The translations under genes and the position numbers were made by a program. From assembly GCA_944990035.1 (NCBI GenBank), contig CALYLX010000010.1, forward strand, positions 1-64,000: DNA of 64,000 nucleotides, in the 5' to 3' direction. The notes under the pieces were generated by a model, which saw only the letters and a list, made by a program, of their open reading frames with translations, did no database searches and was not told the DNA's origin. Position 1 is the stretch's first letter. Every line of letters starts with the position of its first letter. Of the stretch, positions 10,992 through 21,235 are shown piece by piece. The stretch is from Clitopilus passeckerianus (Eukaryota > Basidiomycota > Agaricomycetes > Agaricales > Entolomataceae).

Positions 10992-11768
10992 ATGGCCTCT
11001 TTCTCGTCGACGCCGATCGTCATCGATGGCAAGGGCCATCTCCTTGGTCGGCTGGCCTCGATCATCGCCAAGCAGATTCTGAACGGCCAGAAAATCACAG
11101 TTGTGAGGTGCGAGGAGATCAACATTTCGGGCAGTTTCTTCAGGAACAAGGCAAGTTTGCGAAAGCACGTTGGGATGCGTTAGAGCAAGGGATTAATATG
11201 GGTAATTTTGAATTTAGCTTCGCTACCACAACTTCCTTCACAAGCGCCATATCGTTAACCCCCGACGAGCTGGTCCCTTCCACCACCGCGCTCCCTCTAA
11301 AATCCTCTACCGTGCTATCCGCGGAATGGTTCCCCATAAGACACCTCGTGGTGCCGCTGCTTTGGAACGCCTCAAGCTGTTCGAGGGTGTTCCCCCACCA
11401 TACGACAGGAAGAAGAAGATGGTTGTCCCCGAGGCTTTAAGAGTGTTGAGGCTTAAGCCTGGCAGGAAATACTGCACCGTCAAGGTAAGTTGGCAGCTTC
11501 TGACTCGTTAGGCACTTTAACTTACAGCGGTATTAGCGCCTCTCACACGAAGTCGGCTGGGGTTACAAGGATGTTGTTGACCGTCTGGAGGAGAAGAGGA
11601 AGCTCAAGGCACAAGCCTTCCATGAACGCAAGGTAGGATACAACGGATATATGATTTGAAGAGCTCTTACTGACCCATGATCTGAAGATTGCTGCTATCA
11701 AGCTTCGCCAAAAGGCTGTCGCTGACACTGCATCATCCTTTGAGCAGTTGACACAACTTGGTTACTAG
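10992..11768 (+). CDS. RPL16: Cytosolic 60S ribosomal protein uL13 (RPL13a/Rpl16)
   Basis: Structural protein of the large ribosomal subunit. Exons 10992-11150, 11218-11484, 11537-11632 and 11688-11768 sum to 603 bases and encode 200 residues, the expected size. The sequence matches the family throughout: [60 protein letters not shown] and [17 protein letters not shown]. It ends [11 protein letters not shown]. Intron 1 (11151-11217) starts with GCAAGT, a non-canonical GC donor after AAG. Intron 2 has two AG choices and only the second (11536) keeps the frame and the family sequence. Confidence 0.95.
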
Positions 11769-11966
11769 ATGTAGCGTTTTCTTCTGTTACATTCCATGTA
11801 TACTCCCCGACGTCTACTGCGACTAAGTTCTAGGCCATATCCATGAAATATTATGATATTCCGGGAAATACTGATAATAAATATTCGGACTAAGCCGAGC
11901 GAACAAAAGTTGATTGAGAGCGCGAGAACCAAAGAAGGCAATACTTTCACTTTGCACCCTTACTGA

Positions 11967-12050
11967 TCCATCATCCCATCCCCCACCCCCTGTCTCCCTA
12001 TCCTTCTTCCCCCCGTCCTCTCCCCCCTTTCCCTTCCCTTTTCCTCACAA
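11967..12050 (+). promoter_or_regulatory. Pyrimidine-rich leader of the KH-protein gene
   Basis: The 80 or so bases before the ATG at 12051 are almost pure C and T with several runs of five or six C. CT-rich tracts near transcription starts are common in fungal genes. Here the product is a poly(C)-binding-type protein, so the tract may also be a binding site in its own mRNA. That second role is inference. Confidence 0.5.
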
Positions 12051-13225
12051 ATGCCCGAAGAATCCTCCCCTCAGCGTAAGTGTCTTTATCTCGCAACAAA
12101 ATCTGGAAAATTTCATCCAAAAATTGATTTTGTCTCACGCAATTACTAATTTTCATTCGCTGCAGCAACTCCCCCTCAATCTCGTTCCCCTTCTCCCGAA
12201 CATAACGAGAATGAGACTCTGACTCTTCGTGCACTCGTCAGCACCAAAGATGCAGGCATTATAATCGGCAGGGCTGGTAAAAATGTCGCCGATTTGCGTG
12301 AACAAACCGGCGTCAAAGCCGGCGTTAGCAAGGTTATCACTGGGGTTCATGAGCGTGTGCTCACCGTCACTGGTTCTGTCGAAGGAGTAACGAAGGTGCG
12401 TTCGCTGTTCTTGTACTGTTATCGATGTGATTGATGAACTGCGGTCAATAGGCATACACCCTCATTGTCAACCAACTTGTTGAACAAGACCCTTCTTCCC
12501 CCGTAACATCTTCCCCAGCCCCGACTAATACATCCATCCAACTCTTAATTTCGCATAATCTAATGGGTACCATCATTGGCCGTGCTGGTCTGAAAATCAA
12601 GGCTATCCAAGATGCATCCGGCGCCCGCATGGTCGCGTCTAAGGATATGCTCCCTCAATCTACTGAGCGCATAGTCGAGGTTCAAGGTCCACCTGAAGCC
12701 ATTGGCCGTGCTATAGAAGAGATTGGCAAGTGCTTGTTGGAGGACTGGGAACGTGGCGCTGGCACCGTACTCTTCCATCCTGGAACAAACGATGAGCGTT
12801 CTGGTGGAGGCAGGCGCGGCGGCCATACTGGCTCTACTTTCGGTGGGCCCCGTCGTTACAATGGCAATTCGGCTGGTCGTGGGGGACCCAGGTCTCCTAC
12901 AGAACCCAAACCGCAATCACCGATTGCGTCACAACCTCCCTCAAACCTTCGCACTCAAAATATCTCCATTCCATCCGACATGGTTGGATGCATCATTGGT
13001 AGGAGTGGTACGAAGATTACAGAGATTCGTCGCCTCTCTGGATCCAAGATTTCAATCGCAAAAGCTCCTCACGATGAAACCGGCGAAAGGATGTTCACTA
13101 TCATCGGTACTCCCGAGGCCAACGAAAAGGCCTTGTTCCTACTCTACAACCAACTCGAGAGCGAGAAAGAGCGAAGGGTTGGTCGCGAGCAACAGCAACA
13201 GACCGACCCCGTAGAAGAGGAGTGA
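12051..13225 (+). CDS. Triple-KH RNA-binding protein, PCBP/hnRNP K type (Pbp2/Hek2-like)
   Basis: Binds single-stranded C-rich RNA and regulates mRNA localisation, stability or translation. Exons 12051-12075, 12166-12395 and 12452-13225 sum to 1029 bases (342 residues). Three KH domains each carry the GXXG loop: IIIGRAGKNVADLREQTG (about residues 37-55), GTIIGRAGLKIKAIQDASG (about 115-135) and GCIIGRSGTKITEIRRLSG (about 255-275). Between KH2 and KH3 lies a Gly/Arg/Ser-rich linker resembling an RGG region. The tail is Gln/Glu-rich and ends DPVEEE. Domain order KH-KH-linker-KH is that of PCBP and yeast Pbp2/Hek2. C-rich tracts flank the coding region on both sides. Confidence 0.9.
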
Positions 13226-13278
13226 TTGATCATTCCCAATGCCTTTCCCATCGCTGCCAATAAACCAACTCCAATTTC

Positions 13279-13330
13279 CTCTCGTTCCCCCCCCCCTCTC
13301 CCCGCTTTCTTCCCTCTCCCATCCTTCCAA
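13279..13330 (+). promoter_or_regulatory. C-rich 3' UTR tract downstream of the KH-protein stop
   Basis: Starting about 55 bases after the stop codon, the sequence has a run of ten C followed by CTCTCCCCG and CCCTCTCCC. Such tracts are the known ligand class of PCBP-type KH proteins. This tract and the leader tract make self-binding plausible but unproven. Confidence 0.45.
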
Positions 13331-13493
13331 GCCATGCATACAACTACAAATGATCGTCTGGCCTTGTACTCACCACCCTCGGACTGTAGAAAAAGTACAT
13401 ACTGTCGAGATTAGCATACTGTCTGTTTTTTGTAGTCACGTGTTGTATAGCATACGATAATTCTGCCTAGTGTTTATGTAATCGTCAAAAGCC

Positions 13494-14676
13494 ATGAGTG
13501 AATATTACGGCTATTCGTCTCATTATGCTCAGGCCTATTATCAGTCCTTCCAGAATGCTTTTCCTGCAAACCATTGGCAACCGCCAGGGCAATATCAGCA
13601 GCAGCAGCAACAACAACAACAACAATGGCAACAGCCCCAAGCATCGTCTTCATACATTCCACAGGGACACTCGAGGTGTACATACAAAAATTGTACATTT
13701 ACTGGCCCACCAAAAGTACTCGAAACCCACATGATGGATAGACATCTCATATATCCTGCTTGGTGGGACAAAAAGAAAAAGCGGGATGAGTGGGATACAG
13801 ATCCTAGTTTGAAAGGGTACCATTTTGTGCTACCATCAAATTCTCGACTCTTAATTGACAGACTCTAAACAGAAAGAAAATCACAATTCTTGGAACAAGC
13901 CTATCGCTCGACAAACCAGAGGATTTGGCAGCTTGGATCGAAGAACGCAAAAAACGATGGCCTACTTCTACTCGTGTCGAGGAGAAAAAGAGAAAGATTG
14001 AAGAGGCTATTGACCGCGGTCAGATTCTCCCACACGACCACGGTCATCGGGCCAAACGACCGCGTACGGATGAGTCTCAACGGCATCAGGCCAATAGAGG
14101 CGGACACAGGCAGCAGCGTGGCAGAGGGAACGGCAGAGGCATGAACCAGCGGCCAAATTGTGGCCAGACGGGAGACATTTCTACCAGAAACGCCCTCCCT
14201 GAAGCACCGGCTGCTCCCATTGCAGAACCTGCTCGCAATACAAGGTCTGATTCTGAGGGGGAAAGTGACAACGATGAAGCGCCAGAGGTTGCCTCCTCCA
14301 AAAACCAACCAGAGGTCCGTCCACTTTGGGGGGAAAGCCCGATACCTGAAGCAGACGAAGTTTCAAATTCCCCGAAACCAGCCGTACGTCCACCCCAAAA
14401 GATGCCAAAGAAGGAGGCACATAATCCGTTTGCGGCGCGCCCTGTTCTCCTTCATAGGGTAAGTAAATCTTGCAAATGTCCGAGTCAACCAATAGGTTTA
14501 TCTCCTTTTCCCAGTTACTATTGCCAGAAATTCGCTCAACTATCTCGAATCTGTCGCAAGCCGTTAGATTCCTAGTTGACAATGATTTCTTGGAGGGATT
14601 CGAAGAATCACCAGGTGCTGCTGGTGACGCCCGGATTCAAGTGATGAACGACAAAACGCACAAGGGAACGGAGTAA
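13494..14676 (+). CDS. NUFIP1/Rsa1-like snoRNP assembly factor with a CCCH-like zinc finger
   Basis: NUFIP1 and yeast Rsa1 help assemble box C/D snoRNPs with the R2TP complex. Visible elements are a Tyr/Gln-rich amino end with ten Gln in a row, then CTYKNCTFTGPPKVLETHMM followed by DRH, a C-X4-C...H-X4-H finger. After an intron comes KKITILGTSLSTNQEDLAAW then IEERKKRWPT, the diagnostic NUFIP1 conserved segment. The middle is basic (KRPRTDESQR), then acidic and Pro-rich. The last exon (after an intron near 14461) ends NDKTHKGTE at 14676. Two introns are inferred. Assignment rests on the finger plus the WIEERKK segment; the rest is low complexity. Confidence 0.75.
13598..13627 (+). repeat. CAG/CAA microsatellite encoding ten glutamines
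   Basis: Four CAG followed by six CAA codons inside the NUFIP1-like gene. It is a mixed-codon polyglutamine tract, so length polymorphism is possible but pure-repeat instability is reduced. Confidence 0.85.
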
Positions 14677-14725
14677 GGCCATGATCATGTATTAGGCTAA
14701 TATTATATGGTGCATCGATAATCTA

Positions 14726-17700
14726 TCATGCTTGGTTACGTTCATGCAAAATCATCTCACTCTCGGACCCACTCTCGCTTTCGCTTCCGGACAGCTCCTC
14801 CAGCTCTGAAGGATCGATCTCTATGCTCCGCTGTTCGACCTGGAACCCCTTGGCGGCGAGCCCTTCCCCAATAGACTGGCTCTTGGAAGGAGCGGTCACG
14901 ATGACTGCTACCGAAGAGGAAGCGTCGAAGAGAGGTAGGAAGTATTGGCGGAGCACAGCCAGGACATCCTCCTTGGTGACTGCCTGATATTTCTCTAGGA
15001 GTTCAACTTGATGGGATTGGGGAACACCTTTCAATGCTTGGTTGGTGAACGAAACAAGCGCCTATATTTCAAGTCAGTGATGTCTAGATTTTACGCGTAG
15101 ACTACTCACAGCACGTCCAGCGGTAGAGACTTCCTTGGCTACCCCGAATACAATGCTGCTCTTGGCGGAATCCAAGATAGTCTCGTCGAATTCGATCTGG
15201 AGAATTGCTCAGATTTCAGCTAGAAATCCCGGAATCATACGGCTTACCGAACCATCGACCAAGCCTCTGACGACTTTTGCAGCCTCTTCATAGCCACCCA
15301 TACTGTTTGAGCTCTGTTGTATCTTGTGAGAAAGGCAGCATGACACAGATAGCCGCCCCACTCACTCTGTAAAGAGAGAAGCTGATGAGTCCAGCCTCTA
15401 CGTCTGACGAGACATAGGCTCCATAGGCCAAACCAGATCCTCTGATATACCTCTACAGAACCAGTCAGATCACTAAGTAAGAGAGAATAAAAGTTCACCT
15501 ACCCATAGGTAACTCTCCGTGGCGTTGAGAACTTCAGCAGCCACCCTGATAACCGGGTAATCGGGGTGGTTGAATCCTTGAATACCCTTGGTTGTATGCA
15601 TAACAAAGGCACTCTCGATGGTAGGAAGGCTCATAACAAGGGCCTAGAGCGGAATCGTCAGCAAAGTTGAGAGGATTTTGACGGTGATTTCTTACCTTCT
15701 TCACAGGTTTCTTTCCGTATTTGCTCAGTGTCTTAGATGCAGCGGGGACTGGAGCTAGGTCTGTGGCCTAAAAGCACGCCTTTAGAAAAGTATGAAGAGC
15801 TAACCCCAGGAAAACAAACGGACTGCCAGTTCCTTAGAGAAGTGTTTGCCCCAAACAGTACGGGGTTGCTCTAGTTTCAGAATATCCCCAGTCACAGAGA
15901 ATCGCACGCCAGACGGCTTTGTAACTGAGGTATATGCTCTTCAGAGTTGTTTGATCCAAAGAAAAGAGAGGTACCAACCGTATTCCCTGATCTCTTTGAG
16001 ATCCTGGATGACCTTCTCTGGCTCTTCCTGAAGCCGTTTGGCAACCTGAGGAATGAATTCCGCCTGAGGGAGGATGCTAGCCATGCGAGATGTGGAATCC
16101 TCGCTGTAAATTAATTCAGACCACAGCGATCCCAAAACATTGCTTCCGTCTCGCTTGGATTCAGGAAGAGATTGTTGGATCTTGGCAACGATTACCTGCA
16201 GTCTACTCGCATGTCAGTAATGAATCAAGCGCAGGTTGTCGTTTATTTACCTCTCCTTATCAAATTCAGCGCCATAGAGGAGGTCCTTTATCCAGGTAAT
16301 AGCGGTCTCATACTGAGATGTCTCCACCTTTATGCTGACTCGGAAGGTGTCCGTGAACCTGTTTCCTAGACCCAAACCAGTTTCGTACGAAACGGTCTCG
16401 TTATCGAGTTTATTGACAACCTCCTCGTGAGACAAGCTTTCGCCGGTTGCACGCTTCACCGGCAACGAGAAGAAGGCAGAAAGGTATGTCGATATATATC
16501 TAGATATAATGTCAGCTACGAATAAGAACCAATGAATCTTGTTCTTACGGCCTGAGTCTGTTTGGAAGTTGGTCCAATGACAAAATTGCATGAACAGAGA
16601 CGAAATCCGACTGTAAGAGAGATTATCAGTACTAGAGCGTAAATTGAGGTGCATTTACAGACCTCAACATGGTCGTATTGCACGAAGAATGGAAGGGAAG
16701 AACCATCGGCGGTGACATGGTCCAAGAGCTTGGATGGGACAGGTTTTACTCCTTTCCTGCCAGTTCCAGGCTCTTGGACACATTGAACGGGTATCCATGA
16801 GATGGTCTTGACGTCAGGGACCGGGAAAGAGGTGAGAATTTCGGTCGGAATGGGCTTGTCGTGTTCTGCCTTAGCATCTGCCAGTTCTTTTTCGGCCTTC
16901 TCCAATCCCTCAGGTCCCAAGGTTTCCATTTGCTTGGCAACCCGAGCCTTCTCGTCTGTCTCGAGTTTTGTCGCCAAATCTGCAGAGGGCTTGCCAATGA
17001 TCACCAGCGCAGGTTTAGTGTAGTATCTACTAAGAATGAGGTGCTGGTGGTTGTCAACCCTTGCAAAAACTCACTTCTCAAGCAATTTAATCCATTGAGG
17101 GGATGACCAAGTCTGCAGATCCTTGTAGTATTGGAGATCAGCCATTGACGCCTTCATCTGAGAGCCATCTTCAGGACCATAAAGGAAGTCCGAGATCACA
17201 GTTCCGGAGAAAGTATCTCCCTTGGAGGATTCGAGTTTGCTACGAAGCTGATAGTTCATCAGAGATTTGTACAGATTGGCGCTAGGAGTTCCATTACCTG
17301 ACGTTCATCTCGGCTCAGGACCATGCGCATTCGTTCCATGTCTATGCCATCTTGAATAATCTTCTTGAAACTTGCCTGTAGTTTGTCGTGGAAACCCTCC
17401 AGGTGCTCAGTCGGCACAGATCCTATGTAAATAGGGAGGTCGACATGAGTGACCCGAGTGTCTTCACCGAAATAGATGTATGAGCTGGGAGAACCTGTCA
17501 GATGCTGCGAGTTACACGAAAGGAATAGCGAATTTCACCAGAGCGGAGAGTCTATTTCAACGTATTCCTTGTTCAAAGGGGCAACAGCGGAAGATGTCAG
17601 GTAAGTGCCCAGCAGGTCCAATGCCTATGACAGCAGTTAGTCAGTGGCTTTTCTTCGATCCACTAACGTGCTGACCTTGCGCTCCAGGAAAGCATTCGGC

Positions 17701-19158
17701 GAAGGACCGAGGAAGTTGATCATGATTTCACCCATACCTAATTCACTCCGACATAAGCGGGTGGTTTAATGAGACATAGAGTCTACGCACTCTCATCTTT
17801 CTCTGGAAATTCGACGGTGCTGACAGTCGTTTTTTCCAGCGGCTGTCTGATCGCACTTGGGGTCTCCAAAAAGGGCCTCTTCCAACCTTGAGGACGAGAT
17901 CCGTGGTTCTGTCCGTGCTTGATAAGACTTGGCTCAACCTGGTTTTGTACGACATCGAGGAGTGACTCCGGCCCGTTCTGGAATTTACCAGCAACAACAA
18001 GGGACAAGTTGTGCGGGACGTAGTAGGTCGAGTGGTATTTTCGGACTAAGAGCAATTAATCATTATCATTATGACGCAGGCAAATAAATGACTCTCACTT
18101 TGATCAGGGGTCAAAACGCGTAAAGCTTCCATTAGACCACCAGTCTCGCTACGATACGCGCTTCCGACCGGATTCATCAACCGTTGCCCTCTATAGAAGG
18201 GAACAAGTCAGAGATATGAACAGCATGCTAGGTTTGATTGGAGCACCTCAAAGCCATGAGATCACCTGAGGTGTTCTCTCTACCCTGCATCTCACTGTAG
18301 ACAACACCAGAGTCCTCGCCTTTCCCATCAATATGATGCACCTCAGTGACGAATCTGAAGCGACGTTTAGTAGGACGTAGAGAGGGCCAGAATAGACGGA
18401 GCATACCCTGCGTTCGTTATAGTGGGGTAAAGTATGTGGTCCACGTATATAGGCAAGAGTTGGAGGAAACCTTGATCTCCCGCAGTGGAAATGGTGTACG
18501 CAGTGTGGTCTGTGTCGGTCCAAGCATTGGTGCCATTGGAGAAGCCACGGTTTGCTAGGAGGTCGAGAACACCTTTGTGAGGATACTTCTCTGACCCCAT
18601 GAATACAAGACTAATATGCATGACGCGTCAGTGGGCGCTCCCGCAGCCGTAGTCAAAACTTCCGACGTACTGCTCCAGTGTATGAGGACAACCAGAATCA
18701 TCGAAAACTATTAATGTTCATGAGTTAGTAGTGGCAACGAGAGAGCATGGTTGCACTAACTTTCGGTCGCAACAACAAAATAACCGTTGACGAGGGGTGC
18801 TAATGAGAACGACACTGAGATGGATGGCCAATTGGAAAGATGATAGCGACATACCTTCGTAGTCGAGATGTACAACACTCAGGCCTGTCTCCCTGCTCTT
18901 CCATTTTGAAACAGACACATCCGTAGACTCAATCTTGAATTGCTGAAGCAAATCAAAATTTCCATGAGATTTGCTCATAACTGAAGCTTGCCGTATTGAT
19001 CGAGCAGTAATTCGAGGGTTTAGTCCAAGTCTTCCTGTAAAAAACGATCGATCGAGTTTTGGAGTTGGTAGCCTTGTGCTAAAGGGCAGTCTGTTCTGAG
19101 CCAAACTGCCTGATAGTAGTCGGATAAGAGGCCCTCTTGATGCCGCCGAGAGTGGCAT
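14726..19158 (-). CDS. M16-family zinc metalloprotease (Sdd3/YOL098C type)
   Basis: Large single-chain peptidase of the insulinase/pitrilysin superfamily, subfamily M16C. The inverted zinc motif HTLEH is visible in SGCPHTLEHLVFMGSEKYPH, with the two catalytic-site histidines on separate exons (intron 18670-18611 falls inside the second His codon). Further blocks are SNGTNAWTDTDHTAYT, EDSGVVYSEMQGRENTSGDL and QRLMNPVGSAYRSETGGLME. The carboxyl end is acidic (SGSESESGSESEMILHERNQA region) and stops at 14726. More than ten introns are present. From ATG 19158 the first 60 residues are Arg/Ser/Leu-rich like a mitochondrial presequence. A second Met (near 18977, MSKSHGNFDLLQQF) would give the cytosolic-type start seen in relatives. 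Confidence 0.85.
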
Positions 19159-19349
19159 AGGTCAGCAGGTGGCAGCTCTGTGCAGCTGTGCTTGAGAATT
19201 ATAAGCTCACGTGACCTCAACGGAATTTATGAAGCCTGCCCCGCGCTGCGACCCTGTCCTCGGTTCGCATGCTTATTGCACCAAGAGCGACTTGTATACT
19301 GGCGCCTTTCAACTTTCAAGAACTAGCAAGAACAAATTTGACTCAAGTA

Positions 19350-21065
19350 ATGGCCTCCAAGAACAAGAAACCCTATCAAATGACTCCTGAGCAGATCGCT
19401 CTTTCCGAGGCTCGCAAAGCAAAGAAGCTCCAAGCAGTCGCAAATCAACAGCCTGCAGTCTCGGACTGGTCGAATTCCGGTGAGGGGAGAATATTACCTC
19501 GCCCATGGATCTCCGTTTCCTCCAATCACGCCAGGTGCGAAGGCGATCGGCCCCTCAGAGTACTCACTTGGAATGTTGGTTCTGTCCTATAGTTTGTGTA
19601 CAAATCTGTAACTAACGGAGGTTCCGAAATATAAAGCTGCTCGCCCAGTGTCTCGTTCGTGTGTTATATGCCTTTCATCTCTGATTCTTGTTCCTGATGC
19701 TTTATAAACCGAGGTCGTGAGCTCTTCCCGACAAGTAATTGCCTTAAGGCTGGCCAACGAGAACAAATGCTGTTCCGTGAAATCTTAGACCCCCAAGCCG
19801 ATATCCTCTGCCTCCAGGTAATCAGACATTCAAGCAGGCGATTCAGTATTCTTATGTCTTTCATGTTCAGGAGGTCGATCGGCTTGAGAAACTTCTCCCT
19901 GCCTTGGAGAAAGCAGGGTACACGTCTCACTATGCAGCTGGACCTCGCAAGAAGCATGGGTGCCTGATTGCCTTCAAGGCAGATCGGTTCGAAATGGTTT
20001 CTCCTCGAAAGATAGAGTACGATTTCCAGACAGTTCGGACAGAGGGTACTGAGATACAGCAATGTGGTCGATCTTTCACGACTAAGAACATCGGCTCACT
20101 GGTGGCTCTACGAAGCAAACGCTCGGAAGATGAGGCATTCATTGTTGCAACGACGCATTTGTTCTGGCACCCGAAGTTAGATGTTTCTCCACTCTTCTTC
20201 TGTATTTCAATCTTAACATTCTTTAGGTACACGTACGAGAGAACCAGGTATGCAGCCTGCATTGCAGAGCGTATCCCTCAGAATTTGACACCCTACTCCA
20301 GACAAGCAGGGCTACTTTTACGTGAGGTTATCAACTTCAGGTCTGAACTCCAGCTTGAGGAAGCGCCGTGTGTAATTGCGGGCGGTAAGAAAACTGCATC
20401 TGACCGTACTGTAGCCATGTTCACCCCATTAATCAGACTTCAACTTCGCACCGGACGACCCTGCCTACTCGCTGCTAGTCGGTGACAATCTAGCACCAGA
20501 GCAAGTTCAAGCACTGCTTCCGTCCTATGTTGTACATACCTCCGTGGACCCGTCCATCCCAAGAACGGCAGCCTCTGCAAACGACGGTGAGGATGAGGCT
20601 GTTGACCCAGACAGAGTCATCACAAGTGCCCGCCATGCCAAAGAGTCAGATGGACTCCTATCTGTCAAAGAACTGGTGGACCTCTTCTCAAAACTTCCAA
20701 CCCTCAAAAGCACATATGATAATGGACTCTCTGCTACGGCGAAACAAAATACAATCAAGACCTTTGGAGACAGGATTAATATCTCCCCAAGCAGGCGGGG
20801 CCGATACGAACCAGAGTACACAAGTTATACACACTACTGGAAAACCACACTAGGTAGCGCAGAGCTATAGACTTCTCACCCGGATTAGCTGACGTGGAAC
20901 TTAGACTATATATTTATTCTGGATCCCACACATGAACAATCAAGCATAGAGTGGCTTCTTGCCCCTCCGAATAAGGAGGAAATGGAACCTGGATTACCAC
21001 AAATGGGTGTAACAAGTAGTGATCATGTATCATTGGCAGCAGATATAATTTGGCGGGCCCAATGA
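19350..21065 (+). CDS. NGL2: NGL2-type RNA exonuclease (CCR4/EEP family)
   Basis: Mg-dependent endonuclease/exonuclease/phosphatase-fold protein; yeast Ngl2 trims the 3' end of 5.8S rRNA. The start at 19350 gives MASKNKKPYQMTPEQIALSE, like the Ngl2 amino end; an in-frame ATG at 19269 exists but adds an unlikely leader. Core blocks are RPLRVLTWN, DPQADILCLQEVDRLEKLL with the catalytic Glu, and YAAGPRKKHGCLIAFKADRF. They continue with EAFIVATTHLFWHPK, PCVIAGDFNFAPDDPAYSLL, and TSSDHVSLAADIIWRAQ with the final Asp-His. At least seven introns occur. It is tail to tail with the RhoGEF, 170 bp away. The function could also be that of the closely related Ngl3. Confidence 0.85.
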
Positions 21066-21235
21066 ATTGATTTATGGATTACTTTGTAGAGCTAAGTTAA
21101 AGTCCAACCAACGTAGAATTAATGGATTAAGAGGGGGAAAAACGAGTGACCGAAACCCAGAAAAGAGCGGATATGTACTTCTATTAGTTGTTTGCTTCAC
21201 AAAAGAAACGAGTATCGTGCAGAAGAGTCTATATT

